The notes under the pieces were generated by a model, which was not told the DNA's origin, ran no database searches, and saw nothing but the letters and a program-made list of their open reading frames with translations. The position numbers and the translations under genes are program-made. Below are positions 7,542 to 12,609 of a stretch of DNA of 14,902 nucleotides, one piece after another (within the stretch, counting starts at the first letter, position 1; each line of letters begins with the position of its first letter). The stretch is from Belnapia sp. (GTDB lineage Bacteria; Pseudomonadota; Alphaproteobacteria; Acetobacterales; Acetobacteraceae): positions 1 to 14,902 of the forward strand of contig JAQGIA010000377.1 in assembly GCA_028291445.1 (NCBI GenBank), given 5' to 3'.

Positions 7542-7963
7542 TCGCGGCCACTGCCGCCGATTCGCCGAGCCTCGCGGCGCTGCATGCCGCTGCCTTTCCA
7601 CCCGCCGAGGCCTGGGGCGCCGATGCCATGGCGCTGATGCTGGCGATGCCGGGCGCCTTCGGGCTGTTCGAGCCGGGTGCCGGCCTGGTGCTGGCCCGCG
7701 CCGTGGCTGGGGAGGCGGAAATCCTGACCCTGGCTGTGACGCCCGCCGCCCGCCGCCAGGGGCTGGGCGCCGCCTTGCTGGATGCCGCGTCGGAGGCCGC
7801 CGCGCAATGCGGCGCCACAGCGATGTTCCTCGAAGTCGCAGCCGGCAATGCCGCCGCCCTGGGGCTTTACCGCGCGGCCGGTTTCGTCGAGGTGGGCCGC
7901 CGCCGGCGGTATTACGCCGATGGCGCGGATGCGCTGGTGCTGCGCCGGGATATTGGGGCGTGA
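7538..7963 (+). CDS. rimI: GNAT-family ribosomal protein S18-alanine N-acetyltransferase, RimI-type
   Basis: RimI acetylates the N-terminal alanine of ribosomal protein S18 using acetyl-CoA. The product is 141 residues, the usual size. I chose the ATG at 7538, whose last three bases form the ATGA overlap with the tsaB stop; the same frame stays open far upstream inside tsaB, but that part is a shadow. GNAT motif A is present: ILTLAVTPAARRQGLGAALL, with the pyrophosphate-binding R-R-Q-G-L-G-A at 72-78. FLEVAAGNAAALGLYRAAGF follows (Glu99, Asn104, Tyr111), then the RRRRYYADGADALVLRRD ending typical of RimI. Substrate specificity is inferred from these motifs and from the tsaB linkage; another GNAT specificity is possible. 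Confidence 0.9.
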   Translation: MIAATAADSPSLAALHAAAFPPAEAWGADAMALMLAMPGAFGLFEPGAGLVLARAVAGEAEILTLAVTPAARRQGLGAALLDAASEAAAQCGATAMFLEVAAGNAAALGLYRAAGFVEVGRRRRYYADGADALVLRRDIGA

Positions 7964-8019
7964 TCGGTCCAGGCGGCTGCCCGCTGGTCCCGGCCAACAA
8001 ACCGAAGTTTCAGCGTTAA

Positions 8020-8049
8020 CCCCTGCCGGATGGAATCATCTGGCAGGGG
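8020..8049 (+). terminator. strong hairpin after rimI, possible terminator without T-run
   Basis: CCCCTGCC (8020-8027) pairs with GGCAGGGG (8042-8049). The stem continues through a G-U pair and GATG/CATC to a GAAT tetraloop, making 13 consecutive pairs in RNA. There is no T-tract afterwards. It probably ends or stabilises the 3' end of the FAH-xthA-tsaB-rimI transcript. Confidence 0.55.
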
Positions 8050-8071
8050 CAATCCGCTCGCAAATTCAACT

Positions 8072-8118
8072 GGCTAGAGCGCATCCGTGAGCCCTCTCGA
8101 ACGAAATGCGCTTTAGCC
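8072..8118. repeat. 13-bp inverted repeat between convergent genes, possible bidirectional terminator
   Basis: GGCTAGAGCGCAT (8072-8084) is the reverse complement of ATGCGCTTTAGCC (8106-8118) except for one position, which becomes a G-U pair in RNA. The loop is 21 bases. The right arm contains the stop codon of the minus-strand tusA-like gene. Position between convergent genes suggests a bidirectional transcript end. A dispersed intergenic palindrome family is the alternative. Confidence 0.55.
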
Positions 8119-8391
8119 GCCTTTCCTGAGCAGCAGCAGGGTGGTGCCGTCCGGCAGCTCCTGTTGGCCCAGCACCGCATGGCCCTGTTCCGTTGCGGTC
8201 TGCGGGATATTCCGCCGCGGCTCGTCGCCTCGCAACCTGATCAGCAGGCTTTCCCCGGCCGGCATGCGGTCGAGCGCGAGTCGGGTCCTAACAAAGGTCA
8301 TCGGGCAAGTCTCGGTTGTAATGTCGAGCTGCCGGTCACCAATCAGTTCTTTCCCAGTCACAAAACTCAAGGTTTCTTGCCCTTTGAACAT
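8113..8391 (-). CDS. TusA/SirA-family sulfur-carrier-like protein
   Basis: TusA-like proteins are small cytoplasmic proteins that pass persulfide sulfur on a conserved Cys, for example to tRNA thiouridine or molybdenum-cofactor enzymes. The 92-residue product carries the motif LDITTETCPMTFVRTRLALDR, with the reactive Cys in CP(M) at the start of the first helix, as expected (CPxP in classical TusA). It continues with the beta-strand ESLLIRLRGDEPRRNIPQTA and a final strand pair. About 20 residues precede the conserved core, longer than typical, and no good Shine-Dalgarno sequence is seen at the ATG (8391). A later GTG at 8361 may therefore be the true start. It is divergent from mucR and convergent with rimI. 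The specific sulfur acceptor is unknown. Confidence 0.82.
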   Translation of the reverse strand: MFKGQETLSFVTGKELIGDRQLDITTETCPMTFVRTRLALDRMPAGESLLIRLRGDEPRRNIPQTATEQGHAVLGQQELPDGTTLLLLRKGG

Positions 8392-8401
8392 GCGAAACGG
8401 A

Positions 8402-8431
8402 TTGCGAAACGGCTACCATTGGCACTATAGC
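8402..8431 (+). promoter_or_regulatory. candidate mucR promoter
   Basis: TTGCGA (8402-8407) and TATAGC (8426-8431) lie 18 bases apart in the short gap between divergent tusA-like and mucR genes, about 30 bases ahead of the mucR ATG. MucR proteins often repress their own genes at AT-rich promoter sites, so an operator here is plausible but not visible as a defined motif. Confidence 0.4.
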
Positions 8432-8461
8432 CATCGGCATATCGATGGGAAGACGGGCCAG

Positions 8462-8929
8462 ATGACTGACGAAACTCCTTCTGCTGAGCTGCTGGGACTG
8501 ACCGCTGAAATTGTTTCGGCGCATGTGTCCAATAATTCGGTGGCCCTGGCCGATCTGCCAAACCTGATTCAGGAAGTTTATCGGACTCTTGCCTCGGTTG
8601 GGCAGCCGATGGTGAAGCCGCAGCCCGATCGGCCGCAACCGGCGGTGCCGATCAAGAAATCGATTACACCCGAATACCTGATCTGTCTTGAGGACGGAAA
8701 GAAGCTGAAGATGCTGAAGCGGCATCTGCAGACCTCCTACAATCTGACGCCGGAGCAATACCGGGAGCGTTGGGGCCTCGGCTCGGATTATCCCATGGTG
8801 GCACCCAACTACGCCAAGCATCGGTCGTCGCTGGCCAAGAAGATCGGGCTCGGCACCAAGCCGCGTGGCCGTCCGCCGCGGGCCGGCCGGCGCGAGGTCA
8901 TGCCGGCCGTCGCCGTCAAGACCCCGTAG
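8462..8929 (+). CDS. mucR: MucR/Ros-family zinc-finger transcriptional regulator with AT-hook-like tail
   Basis: MucR/Ros proteins are H-NS-like global regulators of alphaproteobacteria that bind AT-rich promoters and control exopolysaccharide, motility and virulence genes. The product is 155 residues from the ATG at 8462, with a GGGAAGA site about 10 bases ahead. The N-terminal 45 residues fit the oligomerisation region. The DNA-binding core is SITPEYLICLEDGKKLKMLK, then RHLQTSYNLTPEQYRERWGL and YPMVAPNYAKHRSSLAKKIG. The zinc-site pattern is Cys75-x2-Asp78-x9-His88-x4-Tyr93, so two of the four classical Ros ligands (C-C-H-H) are replaced. Some family members fold without zinc. Residues 133-141, KPRGRPPRA, match an AT-hook core (PRGRP), an extra minor-groove-binding element. 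The frame is open far upstream but only this start fits the family. Confidence 0.95.
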   Translation: MTDETPSAELLGLTAEIVSAHVSNNSVALADLPNLIQEVYRTLASVGQPMVKPQPDRPQPAVPIKKSITPEYLICLEDGKKLKMLKRHLQTSYNLTPEQYRERWGLGSDYPMVAPNYAKHRSSLAKKIGLGTKPRGRPPRAGRREVMPAVAVKTP

Positions 8930-8945
8930 CAGGGTCGCTCAGCGG

Positions 8946-8970
8946 CCGGCCCGGCTTTGGCCCGGGCCGG
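8946..8970 (+). terminator. GC-rich hairpin after mucR
   Basis: CCGGCCCGG (8946-8954) pairs perfectly with CCGGGCCGG (8962-8970) around a 7-base loop, 17 bases after the mucR stop. No T-run follows, so efficient intrinsic termination is uncertain. It probably separates mucR from fur. The rest of the 8930-9133 gap holds a 19-base palindrome and nothing else I can identify. Confidence 0.5.
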
Positions 8971-9085
8971 ACCGCGCGATGGGCCAGCGGCGAGAACGGA
9001 GGCGAGACCGGAACCTACCTCTCGCGTCTGGCATGGTCCTGGCCGCGCCGCCGGTCTATGGTCGCCATCCTGATGATGACCCGCG

Positions 9086-9104
9086 CGGCAGGCCAGACCT
9101 GCCG
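9086..9104. promoter_or_regulatory. palindrome upstream of fur, candidate operator
   Basis: CGGCAGGCCAGACCTGCCG is a pair of perfect 7-bp half-sites around CCAGA, about 30 bases before the fur ATG. It could be a dimer-binding operator or an mRNA hairpin in the fur leader. It is too GC-rich to resemble a classical Fur box. Function is inferred from position only. Confidence 0.3.
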
Positions 9105-9133
9105 TTTGCCAGGAAGGGCAGACCGCCAGCCGC

Positions 9134-9625
9134 ATGGATACGCCCGCTTCCACCGACCGTGAGGGCATCTCGCGCATCGAGAGGCTGTGCATCGAACGGG
9201 GCCTCAAGATGACCGGGCAGCGCCGGCTCATCGCCCGCGTCCTGTCGGACAGTGCCGATCATCCGGATGTCGAGGAGCTGTACCGCCGCGCGGCGCAGCA
9301 GGACAACCGCATCTCCATCGCCACCGTCTACCGCACGGTTCGTCTGCTCGAGGAAAAGGGCATCCTCGAACGGCACGACTTCGGCGGCGGCCGCGCCCGC
9401 TACGAGCCGACCGAGCATGGCCATCACCATCACCTGATCGACGTCGATACCGGCAAGGTCATCGAATTCGCTGAGGCCCGGCACGAGGCCCTGGCGCAGG
9501 AGATCGCCGCCCGGCTGGGCTTCCAGCTGGTGGACCACCGGCTGGAGCTGTTCGGCCGGCGTTTCCCCGAGCCGAAGCCGCCCGTCCCGTCGCGTCGGGT
9601 ATCGAAACGAACCCCTGGCACATGA
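9134..9625 (+). CDS. fur: Fur-family metal-responsive transcriptional regulator
   Basis: Fur proteins are dimeric, metal-loaded repressors; in alphaproteobacteria the Fur orthologue may sense iron or manganese (Mur). The 163-residue product has the winged-helix domain (LKMTGQRRLIARVLSDSADH, then the recognition helix SIATVYRTVRLLEEKGIL at about 61-78). The wing is HDFGGGRARYEP. The dimerisation and metal domain starts with EHGHHHHLIDVDTGKVIEF (95-112). The CxxC pair that follows this motif in E. coli Fur (LICLDCG) is replaced by IDVDTG, as in other alphaproteobacterial members, so no structural zinc site of that type exists. The ATG at 9134 lacks a close Shine-Dalgarno sequence; AGGAAGG lies 16 bases upstream. 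The stop overlaps olsB by 4 bases (ATGA). Irr is an alternative name, but no haem-regulatory Cys motif is visible. Confidence 0.92.
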   Translation: MDTPASTDREGISRIERLCIERGLKMTGQRRLIARVLSDSADHPDVEELYRRAAQQDNRISIATVYRTVRLLEEKGILERHDFGGGRARYEPTEHGHHHHLIDVDTGKVIEFAEARHEALAQEIAARLGFQLVDHRLELFGRRFPEPKPPVPSRRVSKRTPGT

Positions 9626-10452
9626 CCGTCGCCTATCGGCCCTTGCCGGATGCCGGTTTCGGTGAAATTCGTGCCGGCAACCTCGGCGTCCGGATTGCCG
9701 AGACCGCGGCCGAGGTGGATGCCGCCCAGGCGCTGCGCTACCGGGTCTTCTATACCGAGATGGGGGCGCATGAGGATGCGGCGACTCGCACCACCGCCCG
9801 CGACCGCGACGAGTTCGACGTGGTCGCCGACCATCTGCTGGTCATCGACCACGACCGCGGGGACGGGCCGGAAGCGGTGGTGGGCACCTACCGGCTGATC
9901 CGCCGGGAAGCCGCCCAAGCGGTTGGCCGCTTCTATTCCGCGGCCGAATACGACATCGCTCCGTTGCTCGACCTGCCGGCACCGATCCTGGAGCTCGGCC
10001 GCTCCTGCGTCGACGCCAACCACCGCACCCGGGGGACCTTGCAGCTGCTTTGGCGCGGCATCGCCGCCTATGTCTCCCGACACCGGGTGGATGTGATGTT
10101 CGGCTGCGCCAGTCTGCCGGGGACCGATCTCGAAGTCCTGGCGCCGATGCTCAGCTATCTGCATGCGCATCACCTGGCGCCGCCGCCGCTACGGCCGCGC
10201 GCCCTGCCGGAGCGCTACGTGCCGATGGACCGGCTGGACCCCTCCGGCCTCGACGAGCGGGCGGTGCTGAATGATTTGCCGCCGCTGGTGAAGGGCTACC
10301 TGCGGCTGGGCGGCTTCGTCGGCGATGGGGCGGTGCTCGACACCCAGTTCAACACCACGGATGTCTGCATCGTGGTCAAGACCGAACTGATCACCACCAA
10401 GTATTCGCGGCACTACGAGCGCAAGCTGGCGGCACCGAACTCCGCCGAGTGA
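9622..10452 (+). CDS. olsB: L-ornithine N-alpha-acyltransferase, OlsB-type GNAT
   Basis: OlsB transfers a 3-hydroxyacyl chain from acyl-ACP to ornithine, the first step of phosphorus-free ornithine lipids in the membrane. The 276-residue product shows the OlsB pattern: AAQALRYRVFYTEMGA near residue 35, DEFDVVADHLLVID (64-76), VVGTYRLI, then ILELGRSCVDANHRTRG and LLWRGIAAYV. These are followed by DVMFGCASLPGTD and a hydrophobic C-terminal part (LPPLVKGYLRLGGFVGDG). OlsA, the second acyltransferase, is not in the window. Translation is coupled to fur through the ATGA overlap, so membrane lipid remodelling may be co-expressed with the metal regulator; this is an inference from spacing. Other acyl-ACP-dependent amino-acid acyltransferases of the same family remain possible. 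Confidence 0.9.
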   Translation: MTVAYRPLPDAGFGEIRAGNLGVRIAETAAEVDAAQALRYRVFYTEMGAHEDAATRTTARDRDEFDVVADHLLVIDHDRGDGPEAVVGTYRLIRREAAQAVGRFYSAAEYDIAPLLDLPAPILELGRSCVDANHRTRGTLQLLWRGIAAYVSRHRVDVMFGCASLPGTDLEVLAPMLSYLHAHHLAPPPLRPRALPERYVPMDRLDPSGLDERAVLNDLPPLVKGYLRLGGFVGDGAVLDTQFNTTDVCIVVKTELITTKYSRHYERKLAAPNSAE

Positions 10453-10473
10453 CCGGCTGCGGTTGGCCGAGGG

Positions 10474-10908
10474 TCAGTGCAGCCGGCTCGGCTGATGCGG
10501 GCTATCGAGGCTGAAGCTCGGGATCGCCACGTCGAACGCTTCCCCGGTATCGCTCAGCACCATGTGGTAGGTGCCGCGCATGAAACCCGAGGGCGTCGCC
10601 AGCGGCGTGCCCGAGGTATATTCGAAGCTCTCACCCGGATCGAGCACCGGGCGTTCGCCCACCACCCCGTCGCCATGCACCCGCTGGACCCGGCCGAGCG
10701 CATCGGTGATCTGCCAGCTCCGTTTCAGCAACTGCACCGGCCGCGGCCCCTCATTGGCGATGGTGACCCGGTAGGCCCAGACGTAATGGCTGCGCTCCGG
10801 CTCCGACTGGTCGGCCAGGTAGAAGGTGCGGACGGAAACCCGCACCTCCCGCGTCACCTCGCTGAAGGTCGGGCTGCGGGCATCGGACGTGACGGGGAGA
10901 CGGGCCAT
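10474..10908 (-). CDS. apaG: ApaG (DUF525) protein
   Basis: ApaG is a small Fn3-like beta-sandwich protein linked genetically to Co2+/Mg2+ tolerance; its molecular role is unsettled. The product is 144 residues, slightly longer than E. coli ApaG because of an N-terminal extension. Family hallmarks are VRTFYLADQSEPERSHYVWAYRV, then VQLLKRSWQITDALGRVQRV. The Gly-rich VHGDGVVGERPVLDPGE loop (78-93) comes next, followed by FEYTSGTPLATPSGFMRGTY. The ATG at 10908 has no clear Shine-Dalgarno sequence, but it begins six bases after the stop of a 17-codon mini-ORF with a very strong one, so coupled re-initiation is plausible. metZ lies 137 bases upstream on the same strand. The gene converges with olsB, with only 21 bases between them. 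Confidence 0.94.
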   Translation of the reverse strand: MARLPVTSDARSPTFSEVTREVRVSVRTFYLADQSEPERSHYVWAYRVTIANEGPRPVQLLKRSWQITDALGRVQRVHGDGVVGERPVLDPGESFEYTSGTPLATPSGFMRGTYHMVLSDTGEAFDVAIPSFSLDSPHQPSRLH

Positions 10909-10914
10909 GACCGG

Positions 10915-10968
10915 TCAGGCCCGACGCCGGCAAGTGGCAAACCAGACCGATGCTTTGAGACGCGTCAT
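10915..10968 (-). CDS. 17-codon mini-ORF ahead of apaG (leader peptide or DUF1491-like remnant)
   Basis: The frame MTRLKASVWFATCRRRA starts at an ATG (10968) preceded by a purine-rich, strong Shine-Dalgarno stretch (GGGAGGGGGAAACAGG). It stops six bases before the apaG ATG. The peptide resembles my recollection of the N-terminus of DUF1491 proteins (RLKAxxWVxAxxRR), small alphaproteobacterial proteins, so it may be the remnant of such a gene. Alternatively it is a leader peptide whose translation feeds ribosomes to apaG, which lacks its own clear site. The excellent ribosome-binding site suggests it is translated. Function is unknown and the family link is tentative. Confidence 0.45.
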   Translation of the reverse strand: MTRLKASVWFATCRRRA

Positions 10969-11045
10969 CCTGTTTCCCCCTCCCGCCGGGTTTGCAAGCG
11001 AGATGCTGTGTGGCGCATCACTCTGCGCCGATCATCGTCCAGCGG

Positions 11046-12269
11046 CTACTCGGCGGCATGGACGACCGCTGCCTCGCCGGCCGCATCCAGCGCCTCGGCC
11101 AGATCCTCGATCAGGTCGGCCACATCCTCGAGCCCGACCGAAAGCCGGATCGTCCCGTCGGTGATGCCGAGCCGGGCGCGCTCCTCGGCGCCGACCCGCA
11201 TATGGGTGGTGGTCGCCGGATGCGTCACCAGGCTTTTCGAATCGCCGAGATTGTTCGAGATGTCGATCACCCGCAGCGCATTGCAGAAGCGGAAGGCCGC
11301 GTCCTTTCCTCCGGCGAGATCGAAGGTCACCACGGTCCCGCCACCGGTCATCAGCCGCTGCGCCAGCGCGTATTGCGGGTGGCTGGCGGAGAAGGGATAG
11401 AGCGCGCGGGAAACCTCCACCCGTTCGCCGAGGAATTCGGCGATGGCGGCGGCGCTGCGGGCCATGGCGGTGACGCGGAGGTGCAACGTCTCCAGCCCCT
11501 TCAAGATCACCCAGGCATTGAAGGCGGAGATCGAGGGGCCGGTATTGCGGATGAAGGGTTGCAGGGTGTCCTCGACCCACTTCTTCGTGCCGAGGATGGC
11601 GCCGCCCAGAACCCGGCCCTGGCCGTCCATGTGCTTGGTGCAGGAATAGACCACCACATCGGCGCCGAGGGTCAGCGGCTTCTGCAGCAGCGGCGTGGCG
11701 AAGACATTGTCCACCACCACGATGGCGCCGGCCTGGTGCGCGAGCGCGGCGACGGCGGGCAGGTCCACCAATTCGAGCATCGGATTGGACGGGGTTTCCA
11801 GCAGCACCAGCGCGGTCGGCTCGGCCAGCGCCGCCTCCCATTGGGCCAGATCGCCGCCATCGACGAAAACCCCGTTGATGCCGTAGCGCGGCAGCAGGGT
11901 GGAGACGATCCAGTGGCAGGAGCCGAACAGCGCGCGGGAGGCGACGACGCGATCGCCGGTCTTCAGATGGGACAGCATCGCCGCATGGACTGCGGCCATG
12001 CCGGTGGCGGTGACGCGGCAGGCTTCCGCCCCTTCGAGCGCCGCCAGCCGGCCCTCGAGCATGGCGACGGTCGGGTTGCCGAAGCGCGAATACTGATAAT
12101 GGGTGGCGGTGCCGGCGAAGGTCGCCTCGGCCTGCTCGGCGCTGTCGTAGACGAAGCCGGAGGTCAGAAACAACGCCTCGGAGGTCTCGTCGTGGTTGGT
12201 CCGGGTGGTGCCGCCGCGCACCAGCAGGGTGGCGGGGCGGAGCGGACGGTCTGGCAGGGATTTCGACAT
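11046..12269 (-). CDS. metZ: O-succinylhomoserine sulfhydrylase
   Basis: This PLP enzyme makes homocysteine from an O-acylated homoserine and sulfide, the direct-sulfhydrylation branch of methionine synthesis in the cytoplasm. The product is 407 residues from the ATG at 12269, which has AAGG six to seven bases ahead; the frame is open for a few codons further upstream without better support. Visible features are the LTSGFVYDSAEQAEATFAG and HYQYSRFGNPTVAMLEGRLA segments, LVLLETPSNPMLELVDLP, and VVDNVFATPLLQKPL (Asp187 binds the PLP nitrogen). The Schiff-base lysine is Lys212 in SCTKHMDGQGRVLGG. DISNNLGDSKSLVTHPATTTH near the C-terminus is typical of the Cys/Met-metabolism family and of MetZ. 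Whether it prefers succinyl or acetyl homoserine cannot be read directly. The SAM-II riboswitch upstream confirms the methionine role and predicts repression when S-adenosylmethionine is abundant. Confidence 0.95.
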   Translation of the reverse strand: MSKSLPDRPLRPATLLVRGGTTRTNHDETSEALFLTSGFVYDSAEQAEATFAGTATHYQYSRFGNPTVAMLEGRLAALEGAEACRVTATGMAAVHAAMLSHLKTGDRVVASRALFGSCHWIVSTLLPRYGINGVFVDGGDLAQWEAALAEPTALVLLETPSNPMLELVDLPAVAALAHQAGAIVVVDNVFATPLLQKPLTLGADVVVYSCTKHMDGQGRVLGGAILGTKKWVEDTLQPFIRNTGPSISAFNAWVILKGLETLHLRVTAMARSAAAIAEFLGERVEVSRALYPFSASHPQYALAQRLMTGGGTVVTFDLAGGKDAAFRFCNALRVIDISNNLGDSKSLVTHPATTTHMRVGAEERARLGITDGTIRLSVGLEDVADLIEDLAEALDAAGEAAVVHAAE

Positions 12270-12297
12270 GGAACACCTTGGCAAACGCATGGCGTCC

Positions 12298-12335
12298 GGC
12301 ACCCTTGACGGGGCGTGAGGGTGCCTTGGGGCACC
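12298..12335 (-). promoter_or_regulatory. mutually exclusive hairpins between SAM-II aptamer and metZ
   Basis: In the metZ leader the central GGCACCC (12325-12319) can pair with GGTGCC just before it (12335-12330, CCAA tetraloop) or with GGGTGCC after it (12304-12298, 7 bp). Its CACC could also pair with the GGTG of the metZ ribosome-binding site (AAGGTG). These alternatives are seen in the sequence. That they form a switching platform for the riboswitch is an inference; no T-run follows, so control would be translational or rho-dependent. Confidence 0.4.
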
Positions 12336-12341
12336 TTCGAC

Positions 12342-12398
12342 GGCCGATTTAGCGCGAATATTTTACCTCGCCGCAAGCTGGCCGGACAAATCGCGAGG
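12342..12398 (-). promoter_or_regulatory. SAM-II riboswitch aptamer upstream of metZ
   Basis: Reading the minus strand, stem P1 is CCTCGC (12398-12393) with GCGAGG (12371-12366). Its loop begins GATTTG, contains CCG and ends CTTGC. The stem is followed by GTAAAAT and then the diagnostic GCTAAA (12353-12348). CGG (12346-12344) can pair back with the CCG in the loop (12385-12383) to close the pseudoknot. The order of conserved elements (GATTT, TTGC, TAAAAT, GCTAAA) matches the SAM-II (metA/metX/metZ) class known from alphaproteobacteria, which binds S-adenosylmethionine and lowers expression. About 70 bases separate it from the metZ start, longer than in the classical arrangement where the pseudoknot reaches the ribosome-binding site. 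Confidence 0.88.
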
Positions 12399-12418
12399 GG
12401 GCCTCGCGGCCCACTGCG

Positions 12419-12447
12419 ACCTAGCGCCGCCGCCCGCCCGGCGTCAA
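12419..12447 (-). promoter_or_regulatory. candidate metZ promoter
   Basis: On the minus strand TTGACG (12447-12442) stands 17 bases from CTAGGT (12424-12419), or 18 from TAGGTC. The -35 is near-perfect and the -10 is poor. The predicted start near 12410 would put the SAM-II stem at the very 5' end of the mRNA, which is the expected arrangement. Confidence 0.45.
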
Positions 12448-12585
12448 GGCCCCGCTATCGGCGATCTCCGCGACCGGCAGGCTCGCCAAACCAAGCTTCA
12501 TGCTCGGCCGCCATCCCGGGCTACCAGACCTGTGCCGGCCTCGGCTGGCACGGGGTGATCGTGCAGTCGCCCCAAGGGTAATCGT

Positions 12586-12603
12586 CCCGGGCCGCGGCCC
12601 GGG
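12586..12603 (-). terminator. GC palindrome after the solute-binding-protein gene
   Basis: CCCGGGCCGCGGCCCGGG is perfectly self-complementary and can form a 7-bp stem with a CGCG loop. It lies 7 bases past the minus-strand stop codon. There is no T-run, so it may work with Rho or only protect the 3' end. The 12450-12585 stretch beyond it holds a coding-like tail fragment (see findings) and no clear gene. Confidence 0.5.
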
Positions 12604-12609
12604 CGGGCG

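Noticed and set aside
5648-7807. Very long minus-strand open frame (over 700 codons) antisense to FAH, xthA and tsaB
   Set aside because: It is a by-product of high GC. Composition is Arg/Ala/Gly/Ser-rich without domains, and the plus strand carries clear conserved genes throughout.
10992-12308. Long plus-strand open frame opposite metZ
   Set aside because: Its product is a low-complexity Gly/Gln/His/Asp-rich shadow; metZ motifs on the minus strand are unambiguous.
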